Positions 8,527-18,621 are shown, numbered from the stretch's first letter. The stretch is 43,797 nt of DNA from Oscillospiraceae bacterium (GCA_029067895.1 JAIEDQ010000030.1:1-43797), one strand, 5' to 3'. The notes: generated by a model from the sequence alone, not told the origin. Made by a program: numbers and translations.

Positions 8527-9543
8527 ATGGGTTTTTCAGCTTATACCGAGGGGCTGACCGGTTACTACATAGGAATATATATTATGGTATTCCTTTTTGG
8601 CATAACCATTGGCAGCTTTCTCAACGTCTGTATTTATCGGCTTCCGGTGGGAGAATCGCTTACCAAAAAGAATTCTCACTGCATGACCTGCGGTACGCCG
8701 ATCAAATGGTACGACCTTGTACCTGTTTTCAGCTGGCTTTTTCTGAGAGGAAAGTGCCGTGCCTGCGGTTCTAAAATTTCGGGAAGATACATACTTGTGG
8801 AAAGTCTCACAGGAATACTTTTCGTTCTGACTTTTCTGAGGTTTGACGTTATTGCGGACGGGCTTATCTACCCCGCCCTGCTGTGTATTTTTATTGCGGG
8901 ACTTATCGTTATCGGCTTTGAGGACTACGATACCCAGCAGATGACGGTGGGCGTTCTTCTGTACCTCGCCGCTGTTGCCGCCTTGACAAGGATACTCACC
9001 ACCCTGCTTCCCGAAAAAGTCAGGGGCTGCGATATCACAGTTACCGACGGACTTATCGGAATGTTCGCTGTCAGCGTACCGTTCCTGATATTCGGATTTG
9101 TGCTTACTCCGCTTATTTACAGCTTTATCATCAGCGAAGACTGCAAGGCTGCGAGAAAGATAAAAAAGAGATTAAAGAAGATGTCCGAGAACGATAAAGA
9201 GCGTGCCAAGCTTCAGAAAGCTCTTGACAAGCACCTCTCCGAGATTGAGAAGACGGGACCCGTATACGGTTTCGGAATGGGAGACGTTATCCTTATGGCT
9301 GCGGGTGGACTTATGCTGGGCTGGAAAGCCGCTGTAGTCGCCGCATTTGCAGCAATAGTTCTCGGCGCGCTGTATGCGCTGATACTTAAGATCAGATCGG
9401 CACATTCAGACGGCGAAGCGGTCAAAGCCTTTGCTTTCGGACCGTTTCTCACCGCCGGACTTGCCTTTGCCTCGTTCTTCGGAACGAAGCTTGTTGATAT
9501 GTACATCAGCTTCCTTACCGTACCGGCAGTTCCGCCGATGTAA
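8527..9543 (+). CDS. pilD: Prepilin peptidase / N-methyltransferase (A24 family)
   Basis: GITIGSFLNVCIYRLPVGES, CMTCGTPIKWYDLVPVFSWLFLRGKCRACGSKISGRY, FGMGDVILMAAGGLMLGWK. Confidence 0.93.
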   Translation: MGFSAYTEGLTGYYIGIYIMVFLFGITIGSFLNVCIYRLPVGESLTKKNSHCMTCGTPIKWYDLVPVFSWLFLRGKCRACGSKISGRYILVESLTGILFVLTFLRFDVIADGLIYPALLCIFIAGLIVIGFEDYDTQQMTVGVLLYLAAVAALTRILTTLLPEKVRGCDITVTDGLIGMFAVSVPFLIFGFVLTPLIYSFIISEDCKAARKIKKRLKKMSENDKERAKLQKALDKHLSEIEKTGPVYGFGMGDVILMAAGGLMLGWKAAVVAAFAAIVLGALYALILKIRSAHSDGEAVKAFAFGPFLTAGLAFASFFGTKLVDMYISFLTVPAVPPM

Positions 9544-9559
9544 ACAAAATCATTTCAGC

Positions 9560-9604
9560 AGGGGCGCGTTCCTTGCCGCACTATCCGCGGCGGGGACGCG
9601 CCCC
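9560..9604. terminator. Bidirectional hairpin between convergent pilD and prepilin gene
   Basis: GGGGCGCGT...ACGCGCCCC inverted repeat with inner CCGC/GCGG. Confidence 0.6.
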
Positions 9605-9610
9605 GAACTT

Positions 9611-10573
9611 TTAGCTTGTCGTGATCTCTACCTTATTATTTATATAGACGATATAGATTTTTGTATTGCCGCTTGTCGGGGTAGCTATAGGTTTACCGAC
9701 AGCGGGAGCCGAAAGAGTAGATACGTCAAACATTCCGTTTATCGGATTGCATTGATTCTTGCACATAACCTCTCCGCTAACGCTGATCCAGCCGCTGTTT
9801 TCCGTAAGTCTGGACGACCTCGGATTCTGCGAAGAAACAGTAATTTTGATACCCTCATCGGCTTTCCATTTACCGTCGCTTACCTCCGCCTTATTTTTAC
9901 CGACAGCGGTAGCATCTGTAATATTGCCTATTCCCTCTTCAAGTAAAATGGAGTAATGTCTCTCGCCGTAATACGGAGCACCCAAAGCCATTCTGCATGA
10001 GTCCGTTTTAGTATAGTCTTCAGCGTCAGTCGTGATTTTCTTATACTTCTTATATTCAGGATCCGTAGATGCATTATAAGAAGTATCGGACTCAAACTTT
10101 CTGCGAAGGATTCTTCCCTGCCAACCGGAAACATTATTATAGATATATTTATTCGTATCATTATCAATAATAATTACTTCGGCAGTTCTTTGAATTTTCT
10201 CAAGCGTTGCGGAATATTTTGCCGCATACTGAGGATCGGCAGGCTTGCCTTCAGGATTGCCCGCAGGATAAACCCCGTTGGCTTTCAGATAAGCCTTTGT
10301 GAAATCATCAACGGCTCCGACAACATTCTGACCCGAAGAACTTGTTATTTTATCCTTGGGATAAATGCCCAGATCAGTGGAATACCTGATAGATTCGGCA
10401 AGATACGTAACAATACCGTTCTGAACGGTACGCTGATTCTCATAGAGAGTCGCGTCAACATAAGTGGAGCGTATCGGCTTGAACATCTGCATGATAGCCG
10501 CCATCAGAATGGTAAGTATCGCCATTACAATGATAAGCTCAACAAGGGTAAAGCCTTTTAAAAACTTTTTCAT
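9611..10573 (-). CDS. Type IV prepilin-like protein (PilW-like minor pilin position)
   Basis: MKKFLKGFTLVELIIVMAILTILMAAIMQMF class III signal. Confidence 0.8.
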   Translation of the reverse strand: MKKFLKGFTLVELIIVMAILTILMAAIMQMFKPIRSTYVDATLYENQRTVQNGIVTYLAESIRYSTDLGIYPKDKITSSSGQNVVGAVDDFTKAYLKANGVYPAGNPEGKPADPQYAAKYSATLEKIQRTAEVIIIDNDTNKYIYNNVSGWQGRILRRKFESDTSYNASTDPEYKKYKKITTDAEDYTKTDSCRMALGAPYYGERHYSILLEEGIGNITDATAVGKNKAEVSDGKWKADEGIKITVSSQNPRSSRLTENSGWISVSGEVMCKNQCNPINGMFDVSTLSAPAVGKPIATPTSGNTKIYIVYINNKVEITTS

Positions 10574-10585
10574 AAAATGCCCCCC

Positions 10586-11122
10586 TTAATTAGCGTGACT
10601 TACGAGATATTTGTATCTCAGATTGTAATTTTTGTCCTTATTATTTGTGGAATCCATCAGATAATCATAATACTGATCGTCAAAAATTGTTGTACCGCTG
10701 CTTCGATCATTATCGTCACGGCTCAAAAGGATATACGTGTCAACAGGGAAGCTGTAGACCTGATCCTTATCTCTGGACGCCGCTCCTGTTTTAGTGGAGT
10801 CTATCCTTGTGATCTGAACATAATTATTCTGATGCGTGTTGCCGCCGCTCTTGTGCGGAGGCTTTCTGTCAGTGGTGGAAGCGTTTGCGTCTTTTTGAGA
10901 AGCGCCTCCGCTCTCGTTGAAGTAGATCGGAACAGCTTCCGTCGAGGTGTACTTTTCAACATAAGCCATCTGATTTGAAAGGCTGGTATTCAAAAGCTGA
11001 TTGGTTCTGTTCTTTCTTGCAACGCCTGCATATATCTGCGCCATTGTAAGCGACGCTATACCCAGAACCGCAAGAGCAATCAGACACTCGATAAGGGTAA
11101 AGCCTTTGAAGCGTTTTTTCAT
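10586..11122 (-). CDS. Type IV prepilin-like protein (PilV/GspI-like)
   Basis: MKKRFKGFTLIECLIALAVLGIASLTMAQIYAG. Confidence 0.8.
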   Translation of the reverse strand: MKKRFKGFTLIECLIALAVLGIASLTMAQIYAGVARKNRTNQLLNTSLSNQMAYVEKYTSTEAVPIYFNESGGASQKDANASTTDRKPPHKSGGNTHQNNYVQITRIDSTKTGAASRDKDQVYSFPVDTYILLSRDDNDRSSGTTIFDDQYYDYLMDSTNNKDKNYNLRYKYLVSHAN

Positions 11123-11135
11123 AGTATCTGCCTCC

Positions 11136-13682
11136 TTAGTTTCTGGTGTACTGGCTTGCTTTAACGGACAGATGGGGCTCGCCGGGAGATTCCGCGCCCG
11201 AGTTTTTGTCGAGATACGCGATGCCGGAACTATTACCGCTGCTGGTCTTAAAATTCTTACATATAACCGAACCGACTATCGCGACTTGACCTATTGTTGA
11301 GGGGTTTCCGTTGCCGTCATCATACGAAATTCCCTGTTTTCCCATTTTCAGCTGGTCTATATCTCCTGTGGGCATAATAAAGTATGCCGTAAAGAGACAG
11401 TTGTTATCAGTACCTATCTTAGAGCCTGTTCCTCCGTAAATATCAACCTTCGGAGCTTTGGTAGTTCCGTTTTTGATCGAAGTGGAAGTCTCATCAATAT
11501 TATCGGTTACCAACAGGAAGTTGCTGAAGTTAACACTGTTGCCTTCGGGAAGGAGCAGTATCAGACGTCCGTTTGAACCCGAAACAGTGACCTTTCCGCT
11601 GTAGCTGGAGCTGTCAAGCACATAGAACTTGTCGCCGCTGTCCAGAGTGATAGTTCCGTTCTGCGGGAAAGACTCAACATTGGATATCTCCGCGTCATCT
11701 ATCATTGAAGTAATAGTACGGGCAGGAGAACCGTCAGCCACCGCGGTAAGCTCAAGATAGTCTTCCAGCATATCAGCCGCCGTAAGAAGCCACATATCTT
11801 TATTTCCGCCCGCTGCATCTGAATAAATAACTGAATACGCATTTGCGGGATCAGCGGGATCATCATTGCTCTGATCTGTATAATTCTTCAAATCTCCTGT
11901 TGTTTCATGGAACGCGCCGTCTTTGAAATATTCAGCAAAGTACGCTTGCGCAGACGGTATCTCGATTGTATTCTGTCCGTCTACCTGGAAAGGCAAGGTA
12001 TACTGTCTATATATTTTGCCTTCATTTTTCACCGCAGTAAAATGGTTGATATCAAACGGATCTACAGATGTTGTAGTTGCTCCTTCTATCGGATCATACA
12101 GTGAGAGATCCAGCGGTGTTGAAGGATCTGACGACAAGTAAACATTGTATCCGGTACAAAGCTGAACGCTTCCTGAGCTCAGCATTGCTCCGAGATTGAT
12201 TTTTCCGTTTACAGGATTTCCGTCGCCGTCAACTGTAGGAGCAGTATGGAAAAAGCTGCTGTCTGGAATAACAACATCCTGAACATATAAATTTCCGCTG
12301 TTAAGATTCCATTTTCCATTATTGGTGTCAGTATATATAACTTTTCTGACATACATATCTCCGTAAACATTTATTGGTCCGGCTGCTATTTCGTCACCGA
12401 TTATAGGAATTTTATGGCTGTTGTCTCCGATATTCGCCGCTGAATTTGTGCTGAGCGCACTTGAACCGCCGAGGAACATAACGGAATTGTCACCGCTCGA
12501 AGTAATTACAGTGCCGTTGGGCGATGCCGAAATTCCTCCCATTGCTACAACGGAATCGCCTTTGTTCATTTTAAGAATTGTAGACGATGTCCACTGAAAC
12601 TGACCGAGAGTGTAAAGTGTACCCATCATGCTGTTACCGTCTCCGACCTTAGTTACGCCGATATCCATGGTAGCAGCTCCTCCGGCAGTATTTATCTGCG
12701 CACCGCTGCCGTCCGCGATCGTTCCGGTAGTTGTAATAGCGCGGTTTCCTGCGGGGGCGTCCTTTTCGGTGGTTTCAAAAATAACTATAGCGACACCGTC
12801 TACACCCATCATCTTAACAGTAGACGTTATTTTGATTTTCATATAGTCCTTATTTCTGGGACCGTTCTCTATCGCAGCAACAAGATCCGCATAAGTCGGG
12901 TCAGTCGGCTGAGACGGGTGTTTTGACCTATATGCCGCGGCTTCATTTGTGCTGTACCAGGGCGACGCAGTGTCATATGCCGCAACACGCTCAAATACAT
13001 CTCTTGTATAAGAAGGATCTGTAGCATATCGGCGGTCAAGAACCTCTACTTTGATCTTTGCGATCTGATCGGTTTTATCGTTGTCGCCGTCTTCATCATT
13101 AAGGTCCTTATCCACCATTTTGCCGTACTTGGTCGATCCGTCGTCAAGCTCGGGAAGCTTAACATCGTACTCTATATACTCGAGACCTTTGTAAGTCGTG
13201 CCGTTCTTTGTAAACGTATCTGTATCGCTCAATGAGAAGTTTTCATCTTCCGGAGTTCCCGTTGTAAAAGTGCCGTCTCCCTTGACCGGATTCTCAATAT
13301 AGCCCAGATCAATTCCGTCCTCGTTCTGCGATCTGATCTTATAGAGGTCGAGCTGCAAAGCTTCACCCTGCTTCAAAGGTGCATATGTTGTGGTAGGAGT
13401 TCCGGTAGAATCATCAGTATATCCAAATTTTCTTTGCGCAGTGCCGTCTTCATACGCGATATACGCAGAATCGGCAAGCATACTGCCTGTAAAAACATCA
13501 AGAGCAGAACGAGCCGTATAGTACGCCTGATTTTCCTCATACTTTGTATAGATGCGCTGACTTGCGGTAGATACCACCGTCAATGTCGCCATAAGCATGA
13601 TTATCAAGACAAGCATAACGGTCAGTACCATGATCAGTACTGTTCCGCCAAGACTTTTTAGCCGTTTGCCTTTCATTGTCAA
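11136..13682 (-). CDS. Large N-terminally anchored PilX-like pilus-associated protein
   Basis: Single hydrophobic helix GGTVLIMVLTVMLVLIIMLMATLTVVS then YTARSALDVF; long Gly/Ser/Thr/Asp-rich extracellular region; inside pil operon. Confidence 0.6.
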   Translation of the reverse strand: MTMKGKRLKSLGGTVLIMVLTVMLVLIIMLMATLTVVSTASQRIYTKYEENQAYYTARSALDVFTGSMLADSAYIAYEDGTAQRKFGYTDDSTGTPTTTYAPLKQGEALQLDLYKIRSQNEDGIDLGYIENPVKGDGTFTTGTPEDENFSLSDTDTFTKNGTTYKGLEYIEYDVKLPELDDGSTKYGKMVDKDLNDEDGDNDKTDQIAKIKVEVLDRRYATDPSYTRDVFERVAAYDTASPWYSTNEAAAYRSKHPSQPTDPTYADLVAAIENGPRNKDYMKIKITSTVKMMGVDGVAIVIFETTEKDAPAGNRAITTTGTIADGSGAQINTAGGAATMDIGVTKVGDGNSMMGTLYTLGQFQWTSSTILKMNKGDSVVAMGGISASPNGTVITSSGDNSVMFLGGSSALSTNSAANIGDNSHKIPIIGDEIAAGPINVYGDMYVRKVIYTDTNNGKWNLNSGNLYVQDVVIPDSSFFHTAPTVDGDGNPVNGKINLGAMLSSGSVQLCTGYNVYLSSDPSTPLDLSLYDPIEGATTTSVDPFDINHFTAVKNEGKIYRQYTLPFQVDGQNTIEIPSAQAYFAEYFKDGAFHETTGDLKNYTDQSNDDPADPANAYSVIYSDAAGGNKDMWLLTAADMLEDYLELTAVADGSPARTITSMIDDAEISNVESFPQNGTITLDSGDKFYVLDSSSYSGKVTVSGSNGRLILLLPEGNSVNFSNFLLVTDNIDETSTSIKNGTTKAPKVDIYGGTGSKIGTDNNCLFTAYFIMPTGDIDQLKMGKQGISYDDGNGNPSTIGQVAIVGSVICKNFKTSSGNSSGIAYLDKNSGAESPGEPHLSVKASQYTRN

Positions 13683-13734
13683 CCACCCTTTCTCTCAAAA
13701 TTCGTCTCTCAAAATACTTTTAATCAATTGGCTA

Positions 13735-13765
13735 AAACCGATAAACCAAAATGATTTATCGGTTT
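13735..13765 (-). terminator. Perfect intra-operon hairpin between the pilO-like gene and the large PilX-like gene
   Basis: AAACCGATAAA-N9-TTTATCGGTTT. Confidence 0.5.
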
Positions 13766-13779
13766 GCCTCAGCAGCATT

Positions 13780-14550
13780 TTAAGCCGCCGGTTCAGCAGC
13801 CTCCTCGGCTGCGGGTTCGATCGGTTTTACCTCATCGGTTTCCTTGAGTACTTCTTCCACGTTCAGCGGGAAGATCGAGTACATTGTAAGGTTTACGCTT
13901 GCCTCCGCCTCATTTTCATTCTCCGGCTCGCTTTCGGCACTTACCGAATTAAGAACGATCGTTTTCTCATCTTCGGCAAGTCTGTCCATTACATCATATA
14001 CCTTGTTAATGGAACCATTTGCCAAATCAAATGTAAGCGTTACATTCGTTACACCGATTATCGTATTGGGATACGCCTGAGCAGGAACACCGTTGTACAG
14101 ATTATAAACTTCCTGAGGAAGCTCATTGTAAAGATCGGCATTCATCTTGTTTTCATATGCAAGATAGTGCTGCTTTGCAACTGTATATCTGTTTATAGCA
14201 GCAGCAGTCGTGTAAGTCGTGTTCATGGAAGTTATATCCAGATTCAAGCTTGAGAGCGCGTCCCTGATATAAGTTTCATTTACGTAAGGGTGTGCCTCGT
14301 CAAGGAATATCTCCTGCTTTTCGCCGATCTCCTCAGCAGCTGCTTTCATGTTATCAATTATATCGGAAAGCGTTCCGATCTTAGCGTCGATATCCGCCTT
14401 TTCCTGCTGCTTTTCGGCAAGAGTTACCTTGGCGAGATCAACCTGTTCAAACTTAGGTTTGATGAAAATGAAGAATCCCGCCACAAGAACCAGAATAACC
14501 ATTACAACGATAAAGATGACCTTATCTCTGTATGAAAGCTTTAAATTCAT
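13780..14550 (-). CDS. PilO-like pilus assembly protein
   Basis: Short cytoplasmic N-terminus, TM helix, coiled coil (KFEQVDLAKVTLAEKQQEKADIDAKIGTLSDII), position after pilM/N. Confidence 0.65.
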   Translation of the reverse strand: MNLKLSYRDKVIFIVVMVILVLVAGFFIFIKPKFEQVDLAKVTLAEKQQEKADIDAKIGTLSDIIDNMKAAAEEIGEKQEIFLDEAHPYVNETYIRDALSSLNLDITSMNTTYTTAAAINRYTVAKQHYLAYENKMNADLYNELPQEVYNLYNGVPAQAYPNTIIGVTNVTLTFDLANGSINKVYDVMDRLAEDEKTIVLNSVSAESEPENENEAEASVNLTMYSIFPLNVEEVLKETDEVKPIEPAAEEAAEPAA

Positions 14551-14578
14551 TTGTAATCACCTGCACTTTCTAACTATA

Positions 14579-16114
14579 TCAGTTTGCCGCTTCGGCGGGC
14601 TGTTCAGCGTCCTCCGCCGGCTCCGGCTCAACGGGACGCATGGAGAACGATATTGTGAAGTCATATCCCGCGTCCGCATTATTCTCGTCATCACCCTGTG
14701 CAAATCCGTTATACGTTACGTTCTCGAAGATGTCCTGCTCAAAGAACTTTCCTACCACTTCAGAAGGCTCGTCGACCCTCTTGGCATTACAGGCCACCGT
14801 AAAGAAGCCGTTTCCGTAAGTTATAGTAGTCCATTTTACGCTTGTGCCGGAAAAATTCGCTTCAATATCATTAAGAACATCTGTAGTGAGCATCGGAAGC
14901 GAACCGTAGTTATCATATGCTATGTCAATGTACGCCTTAACGTTATTCACCTTATCGAGCTTCGTCTGCGCCGCATCAACAGCAGCGATCTGCGCAGCTA
15001 CTTCGGGAGAATCCAGATACTCCTGTATCGCGGCGGTATCGTTCTTGAAGCCGTTCTCCTGAATATTTCCGAATACCCATACTGCGCCGACAACCGCCGC
15101 AGACACTGCTATCGAACCAAATACTGCCATAGCGAACTTTGCGCCCGCGCTGGTACGTCCCGAAGCGGCGTCAACCTCGATAAGGTTGATACGCTCGGTA
15201 TCCTTATTGCTGCGGAACATAGCTCCGATAGCGTTTGCGTACGCCTGGAACTCAAAGTTTTCATATCCGCCGATATTGCTTGGAACTCCCAGCAGGCTGG
15301 TGGAAATATCCATCTGCTCCAGAGCGTTTGTAAGACGGATATACTCGGTGGTATCGCCGTAGAATACAACGTTCTGTATCGGATTGTCACCGCTTCTGGA
15401 CTTCTGGAACTGGAACATTCTGAAAATGTTCTCGTTCACAGCCTCGTATATGTAGTCCTCAGAATTATCGTAGTCCTCGGGGTCGATCGACGCGAAACGC
15501 GAGAACGTGAGCTGATTGTTCTCGTACAGGTTAAGACTTACGAAGTTGGGGTCGATCTGAACGAGCAGCATAGGCATTTTTGCCTTGGACTTGGAATCGC
15601 CCAGAATGATCCTTGAGATCGAGTTGCAGGAAACCACAACCGAACGCAGGCTTATGCCCAGCATGGAGAACACCTTTCTGAAGCAGTCAACAACTTCAAA
15701 AGGACAAGCCGTGGCAAGAACCTTCATTGCCTGAACGCCCTCTTCCTCGACCTCTCCGGCGATCGTGTAGGAGATAGAGTAGTCGTCGGCAATTCCCATC
15801 TGGTGCTGCATCTGGTTCTGAACCATTGTCAGAAGCTGAGCGCCCTTTGCCTTAGGAATGTGGATCTCCTTAAAAATGATAAGATTCGACGAAACACTGA
15901 TAACAGCTTCCTTGTCAGCCATTCTCTTGTTTTTGAGCTCGTCGTTGATGATTGTCGCCATTTTGGGTATATCTTTTATATGACCATTAACAATCAGACC
16001 CTCGCCTATGTCGATAGTGGAAGCGTCGGCAACCTTTATCTTGCCGCGAGCCTCTGTACCGCGGATAATGCGGACGTGTCTGTCTGTAATATCAAATGAA
16101 AGCATACTCGTCAC
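14579..16114 (-). CDS. PilM-like actin-fold protein fused to a PilN-like C-terminus
   Basis: MLSFDITDRHVRIIRG... PilM-like start; later ERINLIEVD followed by TM helix and periplasmic-type tail, the PilN signature order. Confidence 0.75.
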   Translation of the reverse strand: MTSMLSFDITDRHVRIIRGTEARGKIKVADASTIDIGEGLIVNGHIKDIPKMATIINDELKNKRMADKEAVISVSSNLIIFKEIHIPKAKGAQLLTMVQNQMQHQMGIADDYSISYTIAGEVEEEGVQAMKVLATACPFEVVDCFRKVFSMLGISLRSVVVSCNSISRIILGDSKSKAKMPMLLVQIDPNFVSLNLYENNQLTFSRFASIDPEDYDNSEDYIYEAVNENIFRMFQFQKSRSGDNPIQNVVFYGDTTEYIRLTNALEQMDISTSLLGVPSNIGGYENFEFQAYANAIGAMFRSNKDTERINLIEVDAASGRTSAGAKFAMAVFGSIAVSAAVVGAVWVFGNIQENGFKNDTAAIQEYLDSPEVAAQIAAVDAAQTKLDKVNNVKAYIDIAYDNYGSLPMLTTDVLNDIEANFSGTSVKWTTITYGNGFFTVACNAKRVDEPSEVVGKFFEQDIFENVTYNGFAQGDDENNADAGYDFTISFSMRPVEPEPAEDAEQPAEAAN

Positions 16115-16176
16115 CTCACAAATTTTTTATTAATATTTGATGAACAGGTCCCTGTTCTTGTGCTTTTGTTCGCCGT

Positions 16177-17370
16177 TTAAGTGATATTTTCCATGGAGTT
16201 GTAGATAGCGGGGAGGATACCTGCGATAACGAAACCGATCGCAATACCCATGATAATGATCATGACAGGCTCGATCATACCTACGATACGCTGAATAGCG
16301 GAGTCCGATTCGTCCTCGTAGAAAGCCGCGGATTTTTCAAGAATGGTATCAAGCGCGCCGGCTTCCTCACCAACGTAGATGATGGAGCAGAACATTGACT
16401 CAAATATACCTGTTCTCTGAATGGATACCGAAAGCTGTTCGCCCTGCTTTACCTCGTCAACAACCGTAACGAACGCCTTTTCTATAAAGGTATTGTTAAG
16501 GATAGCCGACGAACGCTCAAGAGCCTCTACCATAGGGATACCTGACGAATACAGCGAGGACAGTGTTCTTGCAAAACGTCCCGTGTAGACCTTCACGATC
16601 AGTTTTCCTATCTTTGGCATCTTACATATAAGCTTATCAAACTTGTAGCGCACATCCGGTATCTTCAGCGAATACTTGATAATAAATACCGCCGCTAAAA
16701 CAACGCCGAGGTATATGTACCAATATCCCGTAAGGCTGTCGGAGAACGCAAACAGCGCACCTGTCAGACCCTTCATATCCTCTTCCGTAAGCAGATCCTT
16801 GAAGGTAGGCATGATGAATGTGAACAGCGCGATTACGATAGCAACGCAGAGTACCGCCAGAATAATAGGGTACATCATCGCGCCCCTGATCTTGTTGTTC
16901 AGCTTGTTCTGCTTGTCGTAATAATCCTCAAGACGGCGTATAATAACGTCCAGCGAACCCGAAGACTCACCTGCCTGGATCATAGATACCATAAAGCTCG
17001 GAAAAGCTCCCTGCTGCATTCTCAGCGCGTCCGAGAAAGACGAACCCTTCTGCACCTCTTCGTAAACCTCTCTGAACAGCTGCTTGGTATTGTCCTTTTC
17101 CTGCTCCTTGTACAGAATGTCAAGAGCTCTTACAAGAGTCAGACCGGACGTAAGCATTGCGCTGAGCTGACGGCAGTTGTAAGCCAGCTCGCCAGTAGAG
17201 AACTTATGAAGCGTCTTTGCTCCTTTTTCGTTCGATTCCTTGTAGCTCGAGCAGAAAAGACCTTTTTCATGGATTTTTTCCAGAAAATCATTTACATCTT
17301 CAGCGACCATTCTGGCATTTTTGACAGTATTACCCTGAACGTCCGTAGCCGTATAGATAAATGTCTTCAT
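16177..17370 (-). CDS. pilC: Type IV pilus inner-membrane platform protein (T2SF family)
   Basis: FSTGELAYNCRQLSAMLTSGLTLVRALDIL..., MIQAGESSGSLDVIIRRLEDYYDKQ, YVGEEAGALDTILEKSAAFYE. Confidence 0.93.
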   Translation of the reverse strand: MKTFIYTATDVQGNTVKNARMVAEDVNDFLEKIHEKGLFCSSYKESNEKGAKTLHKFSTGELAYNCRQLSAMLTSGLTLVRALDILYKEQEKDNTKQLFREVYEEVQKGSSFSDALRMQQGAFPSFMVSMIQAGESSGSLDVIIRRLEDYYDKQNKLNNKIRGAMMYPIILAVLCVAIVIALFTFIMPTFKDLLTEEDMKGLTGALFAFSDSLTGYWYIYLGVVLAAVFIIKYSLKIPDVRYKFDKLICKMPKIGKLIVKVYTGRFARTLSSLYSSGIPMVEALERSSAILNNTFIEKAFVTVVDEVKQGEQLSVSIQRTGIFESMFCSIIYVGEEAGALDTILEKSAAFYEDESDSAIQRIVGMIEPVMIIIMGIAIGFVIAGILPAIYNSMENIT

Positions 17371-17583
17371 AAATTGGTTGACACCTCCGATATGGATAAA
17401 AATTATCTTCAGGCAATTTTACGCCGCCGTCCTTTGACGGTGACCGCAGCATTCTGACCTGTCAAACGCTTTGCTTGCGGGATATCCGCGAAGCTCCGCA
17501 CAGATTTGGCACAGCGGCAGAAGCACAGTCCCCGGGTAAGGAAAAACGCTTTAAAAAGGTCCGTGCAAAAAATGCCCACGATA

Positions 17584-17615
17584 CTTTAAATATTATAACA
17601 TTTTATTATAAATTT
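17584..17615 (-). promoter_or_regulatory. Promoter upstream of the pilC operon (long 5' UTR of about 200 nt)
   Basis: Minus strand TTGCCA-N17-TATAAT in the 17584-17620 region; UTR runs to ATG 17370. Confidence 0.6.
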
Positions 17616-17740
17616 GGCAATATGTTATTTTTAACAAATCGGCAATGAATATCTGCACATTTTCACAAAAAACACACATTCGGCATTATGCTGTATTAAT
17701 AAAAATGTCCAAACGCAGCCGAAAAAGTATTTTGAAATAA

Positions 17741-18562
17741 TTAACAAATGTTTAAAAGCTTTTCCGCATTGACGTGGGAGATAAGCTCGCGCTCCTCATC
17801 GGTGAGAGGAAGCCTTTCCAGCATTTCCCTTTCGCGGCAGGACGGGTGCCACGGGCAGTCGGAAGCGAACAGTATCTTATCCGCGCCGTGGTTTCTGAAT
17901 ATCCGTAACGCCTGCTCGTCGGAGATAGTACCGTCGATAAACGCCGTATCGAAGTAAACGTTCCTGCCCACCAGATATTTTTCCACATCGTCCCAGCGCT
18001 CGTTTCCGCCCAGATGGGCGAGGATAAGCGTCATTTCGGGGACAGCGTCCAGAACCTCCGCGCTCATTTGGGGCGTGCAGTGGATGCAGTCCATGGACGC
18101 GGCGTCAAGACCCGCATGGAAAACCACGGGCAGACCAAGCTCCGCGCACTTGCGGTACAGGGGAAAAAGCCGCTGCTCGTTGACCAGAAAGCCCTGATAG
18201 TCGGGGTGCAGCTTAATGCCGTGAAGTCCGAGGGACTTTATGCGTTCAAGCTCGGCAAAAGCGTCCTCCGCGTCGGGGTGGACGGAGCCGAAGCAGTACA
18301 GAGTGCCGCTGTTTGCAGTCTGGACGTCCTTTGCCCAGTTATTTATCACCGTCTGCTGAGAGGGCTTCGTGGCTATGGGAAGTATCACCGCCTTATCGAC
18401 CTTCCATTGAGGCAGCTTTTCAAGAAGTTCCCCCACCGTACCTCTTGTAGCCGCGGGGACGAACTCGCCGTAGCCCGATTTGACAAGTGTCTGTTCAAGC
18501 TTGGATATCGCTTTTTCCGCGATGGGGTCGGCAAAGGCGTGAGTGTGAAAATCAATATACAT
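17741..18562 (-). CDS. Amidohydrolase family protein (amidohydrolase_2 type)
   Basis: MYIDFHTHAFADPIAEKA... GIKLHPDYQGF..., PVVFHAGLD, LILAHLGG, ILFASDCPWH. Confidence 0.85.
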   Translation of the reverse strand: MYIDFHTHAFADPIAEKAISKLEQTLVKSGYGEFVPAATRGTVGELLEKLPQWKVDKAVILPIATKPSQQTVINNWAKDVQTANSGTLYCFGSVHPDAEDAFAELERIKSLGLHGIKLHPDYQGFLVNEQRLFPLYRKCAELGLPVVFHAGLDAASMDCIHCTPQMSAEVLDAVPEMTLILAHLGGNERWDDVEKYLVGRNVYFDTAFIDGTISDEQALRIFRNHGADKILFASDCPWHPSCREREMLERLPLTDEERELISHVNAEKLLNIC

Positions 18563-18621
18563 TATTAATGCTCCTTTTTACAATAGGAAACTGCAAGCAA
18601 GAATATTGCGTCTCGTTTTCA

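Noticed and set aside
14348-15616. 422-aa plus-strand ORF over the pilM/N-like gene
   Set aside because: Antisense to a well supported CDS; no coherent protein features.
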